Below, piece after piece: positions 10,334 through 21,753 of a stretch of 64,000 bases of DNA. The position numbers and the translations under genes are program-made. The stretch is from assembly GCF_014202435.1 (NCBI RefSeq), contig NZ_JACHGU010000002.1, positions 372,001-436,000 of the forward strand, in the 5' to 3' direction. Under the pieces are notes generated by a model that had not been told where the DNA came from, searched no databases, and saw only the letters and a list, made by a program, of their open reading frames with translations. Origin of the DNA: Pseudoxanthomonas broegbernensis. Its GTDB lineage: Bacteria > Pseudomonadota > Gammaproteobacteria > Xanthomonadales > Xanthomonadaceae. The stretch's first letter is position 1. Every line of letters begins with the position of its first letter.

Positions 10334-11314
10334 ATGAGCGAGCGGATCTATTCGCGCATCGCCGGAACCGGCAGCTATCTGCCGGAGAAGGTGGTGACCA
10401 ACGACGACCTGGCCAAGGTGGTCGACACCAGCGACGAATGGATCCGAACCCGCACCGGCATCCGCGAGCGACGCATCGTCGCCGACGACCAGGCCACCAG
10501 CGACCTGGGCTACGAGGCCGCGCTGAAGGCGATCGAGGCGGCCGGCGTCGATGTCGGCCAGATCGACCTGATCGTGGTCGGCACCACCACGCCCGACGTG
10601 GTGTTCCCGTCCACCGCCTGCCTGATCCAGCAGAAGCTGGGCATCGCCGGCTGCGCGGCGTTCGACGTCAACGCGGCGTGCTCCGGCTTCGTGTTCGCGC
10701 TCAGCGTCGCCGACAAGTTCATCGCCAGCGGCGCGGCGAAGACGGCGCTGGTGATCGGCGCCGAGACCCTGACCCGCATCGTCGACTGGACCGACCGCAC
10801 CACCTGCGTGCTGTTCGGCGACGGCGCCGGCGCGGTGGTGCTCAGGGCCGACACCGAGACCGGCATCCTGTCCACGCACCTGCACGCCGACGGCAGCAAG
10901 AAGGACCTGCTGTGCTGCCCGGCGGGCGTGTCCAGGGGGTTCGACAGCAATGCGGCCAACGGCGGCGTGCACATCCTCATGGCCGGCAACGAGGTGTTCA
11001 AGTACGCGGTCAAGGCCCTGGACAGCGTGGTCGACGAGGCGCTGGACGCCAACGGCCTGGACAAGTCCGCGCTGGACTGGCTCATCCCGCACCAGGCCAA
11101 CCTGCGCATCATCGAGGCCACCGCCAGGCGGCTGGACATGCCGATGGAGCGCGTCATCGTCACCGTGGACCGCCACGGCAACACCTCCGCCGGCTCGGTG
11201 CCCCTGGCCCTTGACGAGGCGGTGCGCTCGGGCCGCGTGCAGCGCGGCCAGTTGATCCTGCTGGAAGCCTTCGGCGGCGGTTTCACCTGGGGTTCGGCGC
11301 TGCTGCGCTATTGA
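10334..11314 (+). CDS. fabH: 3-oxoacyl-ACP synthase III (KAS III)
   Basis: 326 aa. It starts fatty acid synthesis by condensing acetyl-CoA with malonyl-ACP. The catalytic triad is visible: Cys116 ([11 protein letters not shown]), His253 (IPHQANLRI) and Asn283 (GNTSAG). ATG 10334 has GGGAG six bases upstream and is preferred over GTG 10328. plsX, which sits between rpmF and fabH in Escherichia coli, is absent, as I recall for Xanthomonas. Confidence 0.97.
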   Translation: MSERIYSRIAGTGSYLPEKVVTNDDLAKVVDTSDEWIRTRTGIRERRIVADDQATSDLGYEAALKAIEAAGVDVGQIDLIVVGTTTPDVVFPSTACLIQQKLGIAGCAAFDVNAACSGFVFALSVADKFIASGAAKTALVIGAETLTRIVDWTDRTTCVLFGDGAGAVVLRADTETGILSTHLHADGSKKDLLCCPAGVSRGFDSNAANGGVHILMAGNEVFKYAVKALDSVVDEALDANGLDKSALDWLIPHQANLRIIEATARRLDMPMERVIVTVDRHGNTSAGSVPLALDEAVRSGRVQRGQLILLEAFGGGFTWGSALLRY

Positions 11315-11396
11315 TGGGGCGAGTCTTCGCGCCTTCCCCTCCGGAAGGATGGGTCATCGTCCGCACTTTCTCGCGAAGCGGGTGCAGGGAGAGGTC

Positions 11397-12194
11397 ATGG
11401 CCGTACAATCGATGCGCCTGGCCGGGCGCCGGGCCTGGATCAAGCGCTATGGGCAAGGCCGCCGCAGGCTGAGCCTGGGTTCGCTGGACCTGGTGGCGCG
11501 CAAGCTCGACCTGCCGGCGCTGCGGCCGCCGCCGCACCATGGTGGTCCGCTGGCCAAGGAAACCGAGCGTCGCCGCATCGCCGAACTGGACGCGCTGGGC
11601 GTACGCGTGCCCGAGGTGCTGGGCGAGAACGGCGACACGCTGCTGCTGGGCGACATCGGCGCCACGCTCTCCACGCGGCTGCGCGCGGTGCGCGGCGATC
11701 CGCAGGCGATGGACGGCCTGGTCGCCAAGACGATCGCCGCCATCGCCGATGCCCACCGGCGCGGCGCCTACCTGGGACAGCCGCTGCCGCGCAACATCAC
11801 CCTGGATGCCGGCGGCGCCATCGGCTTCATCGATTTCGAGGAAGATCCGCTGGAGGTGATGCCGCTGGAGCAGGCGCAGGCACGCGACTGGCTGCTGTTC
11901 GCCTTCGGCATGGCCAAGTACTACCACGACCGTCCCGAGGCGCTGGCGCGGATGCTCGGGGAGGTCATGCGGGCCGGGCCGCCGCAGGTGGGCCGGCATG
12001 CGCGCCATGTGGGGATGCGGCTGCATGGCATCGCGCGCCTGGCGCGGAAGCTGGGGCGTTCGGCACGCACGTTCGCGCATGCGGTGTTCGTCATCCACGG
12101 CGCCACCGCCTGGCTTGCGCTGGCGCTGATGCTGCTGCTGATCGACTGGATCGGCGACGGCGAGCTCGACCTGCTGCAGGCCATCGTCGGGTGA
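11397..12194 (+). CDS. Kinase-like (BUD32/RIO or lipopolysaccharide-kinase type) protein
   Basis: 265 aa. The order of motifs resembles small protein-kinase-fold proteins: ETERRRIAELDALG (helix C), LLLGDIGATL, AIADAHRRGAYLGQ, LPRNITLD (HxxxxN-like catalytic loop) and GFIDFEEDP (DFG equivalent). A C-terminal hydrophobic segment (around residues 229-248) suggests membrane association, so it may act on a lipid or lipopolysaccharide core sugar. It sits inside the fab cluster between fabH and fabD, where E. coli has no gene. A strong GGGAGAGG site precedes ATG 11397. The substrate is unknown. Confidence 0.75.
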   Translation: MAVQSMRLAGRRAWIKRYGQGRRRLSLGSLDLVARKLDLPALRPPPHHGGPLAKETERRRIAELDALGVRVPEVLGENGDTLLLGDIGATLSTRLRAVRGDPQAMDGLVAKTIAAIADAHRRGAYLGQPLPRNITLDAGGAIGFIDFEEDPLEVMPLEQAQARDWLLFAFGMAKYYHDRPEALARMLGEVMRAGPPQVGRHARHVGMRLHGIARLARKLGRSARTFAHAVFVIHGATAWLALALMLLLIDWIGDGELDLLQAIVG

Positions 12195-12297
12195 AGGGCG
12201 CGGCTCGCCCGTCGGGCCTTGGGCATACGCCCGGGTACAGACAAACCCGGTGGTTCGCCCGTATCATCGCCGCTCTCTTTTTTGGCTGCGACAGCGC

Positions 12298-13239
12298 GTG
12301 ACCGAACCGACGCTCGCCTTCGTTTTTCCCGGACAGGGTTCCCAGTCCGTGGGCATGCTCGCCGAGCTGGCCGAACTGCATCCGCAGGTCCGCCAGGCCT
12401 TCGCCGAAGCCTCCGACGGCGCCGGGGTCGACCTGTGGGCGCTGTCCCAGGGCGGTCCGGAAGAAATGCTCAACCGCACCGAGTACACCCAGCCGGCGCT
12501 GTTGGCCGCGGGCGTGGCGGTATGGCGCGCGTGGCAGGCGCAGGGCGGCCCGCAGCCGGCGCGGCTGGCCGGGCACAGCCTGGGCGAGTACACCGCGCTG
12601 GTCGCCGCCGGCGCGTTGTCGCTGAAGGACGGCGCCCACCTGGTCCGGCTGCGCGGCCAGTTGATGCAGGACGCCGCGCCCGCGGGCATCGGCGCGATGG
12701 CCGCGGTGCTCGGCGCCGAGGATGCGCTGGTGCAGGAGGTCTGTGCGCAGGCATCCGGCAGCCAGGTCGTGGTGCCGGCCAACTACAACTCGCCCGGCCA
12801 GGTCGTGATCGGCGGCGACGCGGCGGCGGTGGACCGTGCGCTGGCGCTGCTGGCCGAGCGCGGCGTGCGCAAGGCCGTGAAGCTGGCGGTCAGCGTGCCG
12901 TCGCACACGCCGCTGATGCGCGAGGCCGCCAATCGCCTGGCCGAGGCCATGGCCGGCCTGGCATGGCGCGTGCCGGCGCTGCCGGTGGTGCAGAACGTGG
13001 ACGCGCAGGTCCATGGCAGCGTGGACGCGATCCGCGACGCGCTGGTGCGCCAGCTCTACCTGCCGGTGCGCTGGACCGATTGCGTGAAGGCGCTGGCCGC
13101 CGGAGGCGCCGCCCGCATCGCCGAGTGCGGGCCGGGCAAGGTGCTGGCCGCCCTGGCCAGGCGCATCGACAAGTCGCTGGATGCGCGTGCGCTGGGCGGC
13201 GTGGGCGACTTCGAGTCCGCGCTGGCCGACTGGCGCTGA
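12298..13239 (+). CDS. fabD: Malonyl-CoA:ACP transacylase
   Basis: 313 aa from GTG 12298 (VTEPTLAFVFPGQGSQS), which matches the usual xanthomonad N-terminus; the longer in-frame start at 12250 adds unrelated residues. It has the nucleophile motif GHSLGEY (Ser94), the oxyanion QGSQ near the N-terminus and the catalytic His in SVPSHTPLM. It loads malonate onto ACP for the neighbouring condensing enzymes. Confidence 0.97.
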   Translation: MTEPTLAFVFPGQGSQSVGMLAELAELHPQVRQAFAEASDGAGVDLWALSQGGPEEMLNRTEYTQPALLAAGVAVWRAWQAQGGPQPARLAGHSLGEYTALVAAGALSLKDGAHLVRLRGQLMQDAAPAGIGAMAAVLGAEDALVQEVCAQASGSQVVVPANYNSPGQVVIGGDAAAVDRALALLAERGVRKAVKLAVSVPSHTPLMREAANRLAEAMAGLAWRVPALPVVQNVDAQVHGSVDAIRDALVRQLYLPVRWTDCVKALAAGGAARIAECGPGKVLAALARRIDKSLDARALGGVGDFESALADWR

Positions 13240-13305
13240 TCCCGCACGCGGCACGGCGCATCGCGCCCGCGGCCGCCCACTAGAGCAACGCAAACGAGGT
13301 CCACG

Positions 13306-14052
13306 ATGACGAACCTGCCCCTCACCGGTGAAATCGCGCTGGTCACCGGCGCCAGCCGCGGCATCGGCGCGGCGATCGCCGATGCGCTGGCCGAGCGCGG
13401 CGCCACCGTGGTCGGCACCGCCACCAGCGACGCCGGTGCCCAGGCCATCGGCCAGCGCCTGGCCGGGCAGGGCGGCCATGGCCGCAAGCTGGACGTGACC
13501 GACACGGCCGCGGTGGACGCGCTGATCGAAGCCATCGCCAAGGCGTTCGGCCCGGTCTCCATCCTGGTCAACAACGCCGGCATCACCCGCGACAACCTGC
13601 TGTTGCGGATGAAGGAGGAGGACTGGCAGGCGATCCTGAACACCAACCTGACCAGCGTCTACCGCACCTCCAAGGCGGTGATGCGCGGAATGATGAAGGC
13701 GCGCCGCGGCCGCATCGTCAACATCGCCTCCGTGATCGGCGCCACCGGCAATGCCGGGCAGGCCAATTACGCCGCGGCCAAGGCCGGGATCGTCGCCTTC
13801 TCCAAGTCGCTGGCCAAGGAGATCGGCAGCCGCGGCGTCACCGTGAACGTGGTGGCGCCCGGATTCATCGACACCGACATGACCCGCGAACTGCCCGAGG
13901 ACGCCCGGAACGCGCTGCTGGGCCAGATCGCGCTGGGCCGCTTCGGCGAGCCGGCCGACATCGCCCGCGCGGTGGCGTTCCTGGCCGGGCCGGACGCCGG
14001 CTACATCACCGGCGAGACCCTGCATGTGAACGGCGGCATGTACATGGCCTGA
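13306..14052 (+). CDS. fabG: 3-oxoacyl-ACP reductase
   Basis: 248 aa short-chain dehydrogenase. The NADPH-binding TGASRGIG motif is near residues 14-21, NNAG is at about 89-92, and the catalytic Ser142, Tyr155 and Lys159 lie in SVIGATGNAGQANYAAAKAG. The C-terminus (GETLHVNGGMYM) is characteristic of FabG. It lies in the fabD-fabG-acpP-fabF order. Confidence 0.97.
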   Translation: MTNLPLTGEIALVTGASRGIGAAIADALAERGATVVGTATSDAGAQAIGQRLAGQGGHGRKLDVTDTAAVDALIEAIAKAFGPVSILVNNAGITRDNLLLRMKEEDWQAILNTNLTSVYRTSKAVMRGMMKARRGRIVNIASVIGATGNAGQANYAAAKAGIVAFSKSLAKEIGSRGVTVNVVAPGFIDTDMTRELPEDARNALLGQIALGRFGEPADIARAVAFLAGPDAGYITGETLHVNGGMYMA

Positions 14053-14234
14053 GGGCCGCGCGTTACACGAGGATTTCAAAGACTTCGTAAGTTTTTGATT
14101 CGGCTGCGGTTGCCGGCCAGTGCCCGGGGCCGCGGCTTTTGACTACACTATCCGCCTTGCTGGAAAGTGAAACCCGCACCGCCGCGATCGCGGCGGTCCG
14201 ATCGACAACCACTCCGTCTGGAGCAGAGAAACCT

Positions 14235-14474
14235 ATGAGCACCATCGAAGAGCGCGTCAAGAAAATCGTCGTCGAACAGCTCGGCGTTAAGGAAGAGGAA
14301 GTCACCAACAGCGCCTCGTTCGTCGACGACCTGGGCGCGGACTCGCTCGACACCGTCGAGCTGGTGATGGCCCTCGAGGAAGAGTTCGAGTGCGAGATCC
14401 CGGACGAGGAAGCCGAGAAGATCACCTCGGTCCAGCAGGCGATCGACTACATCAAGGCGCACGTCAAGAGCTGA
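14235..14474 (+). CDS. acpP: Acyl carrier protein
   Basis: 79 aa, acidic. The phosphopantetheine attachment serine is Ser37 in [15 protein letters not shown]. It is near-identical in pattern to other proteobacterial AcpP. The ~180-bp gap upstream contains AT-richer sequence (14080-14160) suited to a separate strong promoter, as expected for an abundant protein, but no clear hexamer pair is seen. Confidence 0.98.
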   Translation: MSTIEERVKKIVVEQLGVKEEEVTNSASFVDDLGADSLDTVELVMALEEEFECEIPDEEAEKITSVQQAIDYIKAHVKS

Positions 14475-14525
14475 GGCGCGCCGCGGCCGCGGACCGGAGC
14501 CTCCGGCTCCGCGGCGCCACATCAC

Positions 14526-14554
14526 GGACGGGGCCGCTGCGTGCGGCCCCGTCC
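14526..14554 (+). terminator. Strong stem-loop between acpP and fabF
   Basis: A perfect 12-bp GC stem (14526-14537 pairs with 14543-14554) has a 5-nt loop TGCGT. No T-run follows. Placed between acpP and fabF, it could attenuate read-through or protect the short acpP message, helping ACP to outnumber the condensing enzyme. Confidence 0.5.
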
Positions 14555-14622
14555 GCATCCGGCGATTGCGCCCGCCGGTGCGAAACGCAGAAATCCGATC
14601 CGAAGGACAGCAGGAGCCGCCA

Positions 14623-15861
14623 ATGAGTCAGCGTCGCGTCGTCGTCACCGGCATGGGCATGGTCTCGCCGCTGGGCAACGACCTGGCCAGCAGTTGGGAC
14701 GGCATCGTCAACGGCCGTTCCGGCATCGGCCCGGTCACCCATTTCGATACCACCGGCTTCACTACCCGCATCGCCGGCGAGATCCGCGATTTCGACCCCA
14801 CCGCCTTCGTGCCGCCCAAGGACGCGAAGAAGATGGAGCCGTTCATCCACTACGGCCTGGCCGCCTCGTTCATGGCCCTGGACGACTCCGGGCTGGAGAT
14901 CGGCGAGGCCAATGCCGAGCGCGTGGGCGCGATCGTCGGCTCGGGCATCGGCGGCATCCTCGGCATCGAGGAGCAGACCGCCAAGTACATCGAGGGCGGC
15001 CCGCGCAAGATCTCGCCGTTCTACGTGCCCAGCACCATCATCAACATGCTGCCGGGCCAGTTGAGCATCATCCGCGGGCTGAAGGGCCCGAACTTCTCGG
15101 CCGTATCGGCCTGCGCCACCTCCAACCACTCCATCGGCACGGCCATGCGCCTGATCCAGCACGGCGATGCCGACGTGATGGTCGCCGGCGGCGCCGAGCG
15201 CGGCTCCTCGCCGACCTCGATGGGCGGCTTCTGCTCGATGAAGGCCATGTCCACCCGCAACGACGACCCGCAGCGCGCCTCGCGTCCCTGGGACGCCGAG
15301 CGCGACGGCTTCGTCCTGGGCGACGGCGCCGGCATCCTGGTGCTGGAGGAGTACGAGCACGCCAAGGCGCGCGGCGCGAGGATCTACGCCGAGCTGCTGG
15401 GCTTCGGCGCCAGCGCTGACGCCAGCCACATGACCGCTCCCAGCGAGGACGGCGATGGCGCGGCGCGCTGCATGCTGGCCGCGCTGCGCGATGCGAGGAT
15501 CGACCCGGCCGCGGTGGGCTACCTCAACGCGCACGGCACCTCCACCCCGCTGGGCGACCTGGCCGAGACGCGGGCGATGAAGCGCGCCTTCGGCGAGCAT
15601 GCGTACAAGCTGATGGTCAGCTCGACCAAGTCGATGACCGGACACCTGCTGGGCGCGGCCGGCGGCGTGGAGGCGATCTTCTCGGTGCTGGCCATCCACG
15701 AAGGCATCGTCCCGCCGACCATCAACCTGGAGCACCCGGGCGAGGGCTGCGACCTGGACTACGTGCCCAACGTGGCCCGCGAGGCGCGGGTCGACGTGGC
15801 CGTGTCCAACGGCTTCGGTTTCGGCGGCACCAACGGCACCCTGGTGTTCGGCCGGATCTGA
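14623..15861 (+). CDS. fabF: 3-oxoacyl-ACP synthase II
   Basis: 412 aa elongating ketosynthase. Cys164 lies in SACATSNHSIG, and the two catalytic histidines are in NAHGTSTPLGD and TGHLLGAAGG. ATG 14623 (MSQRRVVVTGMG) has AGGAG upstream. Length and motif spacing are standard for FabF. Confidence 0.97.
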   Translation: MSQRRVVVTGMGMVSPLGNDLASSWDGIVNGRSGIGPVTHFDTTGFTTRIAGEIRDFDPTAFVPPKDAKKMEPFIHYGLAASFMALDDSGLEIGEANAERVGAIVGSGIGGILGIEEQTAKYIEGGPRKISPFYVPSTIINMLPGQLSIIRGLKGPNFSAVSACATSNHSIGTAMRLIQHGDADVMVAGGAERGSSPTSMGGFCSMKAMSTRNDDPQRASRPWDAERDGFVLGDGAGILVLEEYEHAKARGARIYAELLGFGASADASHMTAPSEDGDGAARCMLAALRDARIDPAAVGYLNAHGTSTPLGDLAETRAMKRAFGEHAYKLMVSSTKSMTGHLLGAAGGVEAIFSVLAIHEGIVPPTINLEHPGEGCDLDYVPNVAREARVDVAVSNGFGFGGTNGTLVFGRI

Positions 15862-15874
15862 TCGCGAGCGCCAC

Positions 15875-15899
15875 GGGCGTGCCGCGTACCGGCACGCCC
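15875..15899 (+). terminator. Stem-loop after fabF
   Basis: A 10-bp perfect stem (15875-15884 with 15890-15899) and loop CGTAC lie 14 bases after the fabF stop. It may end or attenuate the fab transcript before pabB; there is no T-tract. Confidence 0.4.
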
Positions 15900-15994
15900 G
15901 CCTTGCCGGGCCGGCATTCCTCCGCACCTCCGCCACGGACGGGCGGGGCGCGGCGCCGGCTTCCGCCTCTCCCAGAGCCGCGCCTGCGCCGACC

Positions 15995-17353
15995 ATGCCC
16001 TGCCTCCACCCGCTTCCGGCCGACACCGACCTGCTGGCGCTGCACCGGCTGGCGCCGTCGCGCTATCCGCTGCTGCTGGAGTCGGTGGCGGCGGGCACCG
16101 CGCAGGGGCGCTGGGACCTGCTGCTCGCCGCCGACGGCCACGGCCTGCGCCTGGATGCCGACGGCATCACCCGCGACCTGGCGGGGCAGGTGCACCCCGG
16201 CGGCTTCCTGCAGGCGCTGGACACGCAGTGGCAGCGCCTGCGCAGCGAGGCCCGGGAGCCGCGCTGGCCCTTCATCGGCGGCTGGGCGCTGCTGCTGGAC
16301 TACGAACTGGCCGCCCAGGTCGAACCGGTGCTCGACCTGCCGCTGCGGCCGTCCGGCGACCGCCCCATGGCGCTTGCGCTGCGCTGCCCGGCGGCGGTGC
16401 TGCGCGACCGCGCCAGCGGCGAATGCGTGGCGCTGGCCGAGGCCGGGCATGCCGCATCGCTGCAAGCGGTCCTCGACGACCTCGCCGCCGCCGCGGCGCT
16501 GCCACCGTTGCCGGCCTGGCGCCCGCCCGCGGCGATCGCCGAGGACGACCCGCAGCGCTTTCTCGACGGCGTCGGGCGCGTCCTCGACTACCTGCGTGCC
16601 GGCGACGTGTTCCAGGCCAACCTCTCGCGCGGCTGGCGCGCCCGCTTCGATGCGCCGCCGGACCCGGCCGCGCTGTACGCACGGCTGCGACAGGCCAACC
16701 CGGCCCCGTTCGCCGGCCTGTTCGCGGGCGAGGGCTGGGCGGTGGCCAGCTCCTCGCCGGAGCGGCTGGTCTCGGTGCGCGGGCGCGTGATCCAGACCCG
16801 CCCCATCGCCGGCACCCGTCCGCGTTTCGCCGGCGACGACGACGCGGCGCGCATCCGCGAGCTGGTCGGCCATCCCAAGGAGCGCGCCGAGCACGTGATG
16901 CTGATCGACCTGGAGCGCAACGACCTGGGCCGCGTGTGCGCGGCGGGCAGCGTGCAGGTGGACGAGCTGATGACGGTGGAAAGCTACGCCCACGTCCATC
17001 ACATCGTCAGCAACGTGCGCGGGCGGTTGCGCGGGGAGGTCACGCCGGGCCAGGCGATCGCCGCGGTGTTCCCCGGCGGCACCATCACCGGGTGCCCGAA
17101 GGTGCGCTGCATGCAGATCATCGCTGAACTGGAGGGCACGCCGCGCGGCGCCTATACCGGCGCCATCGGCTGGCTTGGCCGCAATGGCGACCTGGACCTG
17201 AACATCCTGATCCGCAGCGTGGAAGTGCGCGGCGACGAGGCCTCGTTCCGCACCGGCGCCGGGATCGTGGCCGACTCGGTGCCCGCGCGCGAACTGGACG
17301 AGACCCGGGCCAAGGCGCGCGGCGTGCTGCGCGCGCTGGAGCCGTCGGCGTGA
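15995..17353 (+). CDS. pabB: Aminodeoxychorismate synthase component I (chorismate-binding enzyme)
   Basis: 452 aa. The C-terminal chorismate-binding domain (about 185-450) has QANLSR, SSPERLVS, the HPKERAEHVMLIDLERNDLG segment, and FPGGTITGCPKVRCM. Such enzymes make 4-amino-4-deoxychorismate for folate. In E. coli this position is held by pabC, so this is a lineage-specific arrangement before mltG. The active-site motif reads PIAGT (Ala272), whereas E. coli PabB has PIKGT with a nucleophilic lysine; Ala is the anthranilate-synthase-type residue. The name is therefore family-based. Confidence 0.85.
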   Translation: MPCLHPLPADTDLLALHRLAPSRYPLLLESVAAGTAQGRWDLLLAADGHGLRLDADGITRDLAGQVHPGGFLQALDTQWQRLRSEAREPRWPFIGGWALLLDYELAAQVEPVLDLPLRPSGDRPMALALRCPAAVLRDRASGECVALAEAGHAASLQAVLDDLAAAAALPPLPAWRPPAAIAEDDPQRFLDGVGRVLDYLRAGDVFQANLSRGWRARFDAPPDPAALYARLRQANPAPFAGLFAGEGWAVASSSPERLVSVRGRVIQTRPIAGTRPRFAGDDDAARIRELVGHPKERAEHVMLIDLERNDLGRVCAAGSVQVDELMTVESYAHVHHIVSNVRGRLRGEVTPGQAIAAVFPGGTITGCPKVRCMQIIAELEGTPRGAYTGAIGWLGRNGDLDLNILIRSVEVRGDEASFRTGAGIVADSVPARELDETRAKARGVLRALEPSA

Positions 17354-17422
17354 GCCGGCCGCCGGGCTCCTGCGCGGGCCGGTCGCGGTATCCTGAGCGG
17401 CCTCAGCAGCGATGGAGCGGAC

Positions 17423-20215
<2,793 letters not shown>

Positions 20216-20219
<4 letters not shown>

Positions 20220-20569
20220 GTGCTGCGAGCGGGCGCCAGGGCATCCTGTCGCTGGCGGTCAAGGACAAGGCCGCGCTGTACAACGCCTACATGCCGTACA
20301 TCAAGCATGGCGGCATTTTCGTACCCACGCCCAAACGCTATTTTCTCGGCGACGAGGTGTTTCTGCTGCTCACCCTGCCCGACTCCAGCGATCGCCTGCC
20401 GATCGCCGGCAAGGTGGTGTGGGTGACCCCGGCCGGTGCGCAGGGCAATCGCATCGCCGGCATCGGCGTCCAGTTCCCCGAGGGCAGCGACGGCGAGGCG
20501 GTGAAGAACCGGGTCGAGACCCTGTTGGCCGGCACCCTGGGCGCGGACAAGCCGACCCAGACCATGTGA
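20216..20569 (+). CDS. pilZ: Atypical PilZ-domain protein for type IV pili
   Basis: 117 aa. The conserved GGIFVPTPKRYFLGDEVFLL and AGIGVQFPEG are hallmarks of the xanthomonad PilZ encoded after holB. That protein lacks the RxxxR and (D/N)xSxxG c-di-GMP motifs, as this one does, and works through FimX and the PilB ATPase in pilus assembly. Its start overlaps the holB stop. Confidence 0.93.
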
Positions 20570-20572
20570 ACG

Positions 20573-20590
20573 GCCGGGCCCGGGCCCGGC
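20573..20590 (+). repeat. 18-bp perfect palindrome after pilZ
   Basis: GCCGGGCCCGGGCCCGGC is fully self-complementary and lies 3 bases after the pilZ stop. It can form a compact hairpin separating pilZ from the next gene; there is no T-run. Confidence 0.45.
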
Positions 20591-20610
20591 GGAACTTCTT
20601 GGAGGATGCG

Positions 20611-21666
20611 ATGCGCGCTGCGCCGAACCTGATCGCCGGCCTGCTGGCCGCATGGCTGCTGGGCCTGCCGGCCGGCGCGGCAGCGGCCGACGCGCCCGCG
20701 CGTGCGGCCCTGCGCAGCGACGTGCTGGAACTGGAGGCCGTCCCGCGCCTGGGCGGGCGCGTGCTGCACCTGTCGCTGCGCGGGGCGCCCAACCTGATCA
20801 AGGTCGGCGAGGAGGCGATGGCCAGCCAGCCCGATCCGCGCGTGCAGGCCGGCGGCCAGAACATCCCCTACCTGGGCCACGAGGTCTGGGTCGGGCCGCA
20901 GGCGGACTGGTGGCGCTTCCAGACCGTCAACGCCGCGCGCCGCAAGGCCGGCGCGCAATGGCCGCCGGATCCGTGGCTGGCGCATGCGCCGACGAAGGTG
21001 CTGGCGCACGACGATGCGCGCCTGGTGCTGGAAGGCGCGGCCAGCCCGGTCAGCGGCGTGCAGCTCACCCAGACGTTCTCGATCCCACCGCAGCGCCCGG
21101 ACACCGTCGAGATGGCGGTGGAGATGCGCAACATCCGCAAGCAGCCGGTGGCGCGCGACATCTGGTTCAACACCCGCGTGCCGCCGCACACGCGCGTCTA
21201 CGTGCCGGTCGCCGCCGACGGCAGCGGCGTGCGCGTGCGTTCCGATACCGAGGACGGCTACGACGGCCTGCTCAGCAGCACCGCCGACGGCCTGTTCTCG
21301 CTGGAGCTGCCGCCGCCGGCCGAAGGGCTGCAGGGACGGCGGGGCAAGGTCTTCATCCAGCCGCGCGCGGGCTGGATGGCCGGCTTCGCGGCCGGCCAGG
21401 CGTTCCTGATCCATTTCGAGCACCAGCCGCTCGAGCGCATCCATCCGGACCAGGGGCAGATCGAGCTGTACCTGGACTGGAAGCCGGGCCAGGCCGACAC
21501 CGGCCTGATGGAGCTGGAAGTGCATGGCCCGTACATCGCTCTCGAGCCCGGCGCGACCACCACCGCCCGCGAGTGGTGGGTGGTGCGCAGCTACGATGGC
21601 CCCGACCGTCGTGATGCGCAGGTCGCCTTCCTGCGGCGCATGCTGGATGAGGCCGGCGTCGAGTAG
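20611..21666 (+). CDS. Secreted DUF4380-like protein
   Basis: 351 aa. A Sec signal peptide (MRAAPNLIAGLLAAWLLGLP, cleavage after the AAA-rich stretch near residue 26) precedes a beta-rich body. The body opens with LELEAVPRLGGRVLHLSLRG, the aldose-epimerase-like start seen in DUF4380 proteins, and continues with GGQNIPYLGHEVWVGPQ. A GGAGG site precedes ATG 20611. It probably binds or modifies a sugar in the periplasm; no catalytic residues can be assigned. Confidence 0.7.
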   Translation: MRAAPNLIAGLLAAWLLGLPAGAAAADAPARAALRSDVLELEAVPRLGGRVLHLSLRGAPNLIKVGEEAMASQPDPRVQAGGQNIPYLGHEVWVGPQADWWRFQTVNAARRKAGAQWPPDPWLAHAPTKVLAHDDARLVLEGAASPVSGVQLTQTFSIPPQRPDTVEMAVEMRNIRKQPVARDIWFNTRVPPHTRVYVPVAADGSGVRVRSDTEDGYDGLLSSTADGLFSLELPPPAEGLQGRRGKVFIQPRAGWMAGFAAGQAFLIHFEHQPLERIHPDQGQIELYLDWKPGQADTGLMELEVHGPYIALEPGATTTAREWWVVRSYDGPDRRDAQVAFLRRMLDEAGVE

Positions 21667-21753
21667 GCCCCTCGCGCGGCCGCTTCCGGCGCATCGCCCG
21701 GCACCGGATCACGCCGATACGCACGCATCGCGGTCGCCGGCTGCATCCGGCGC

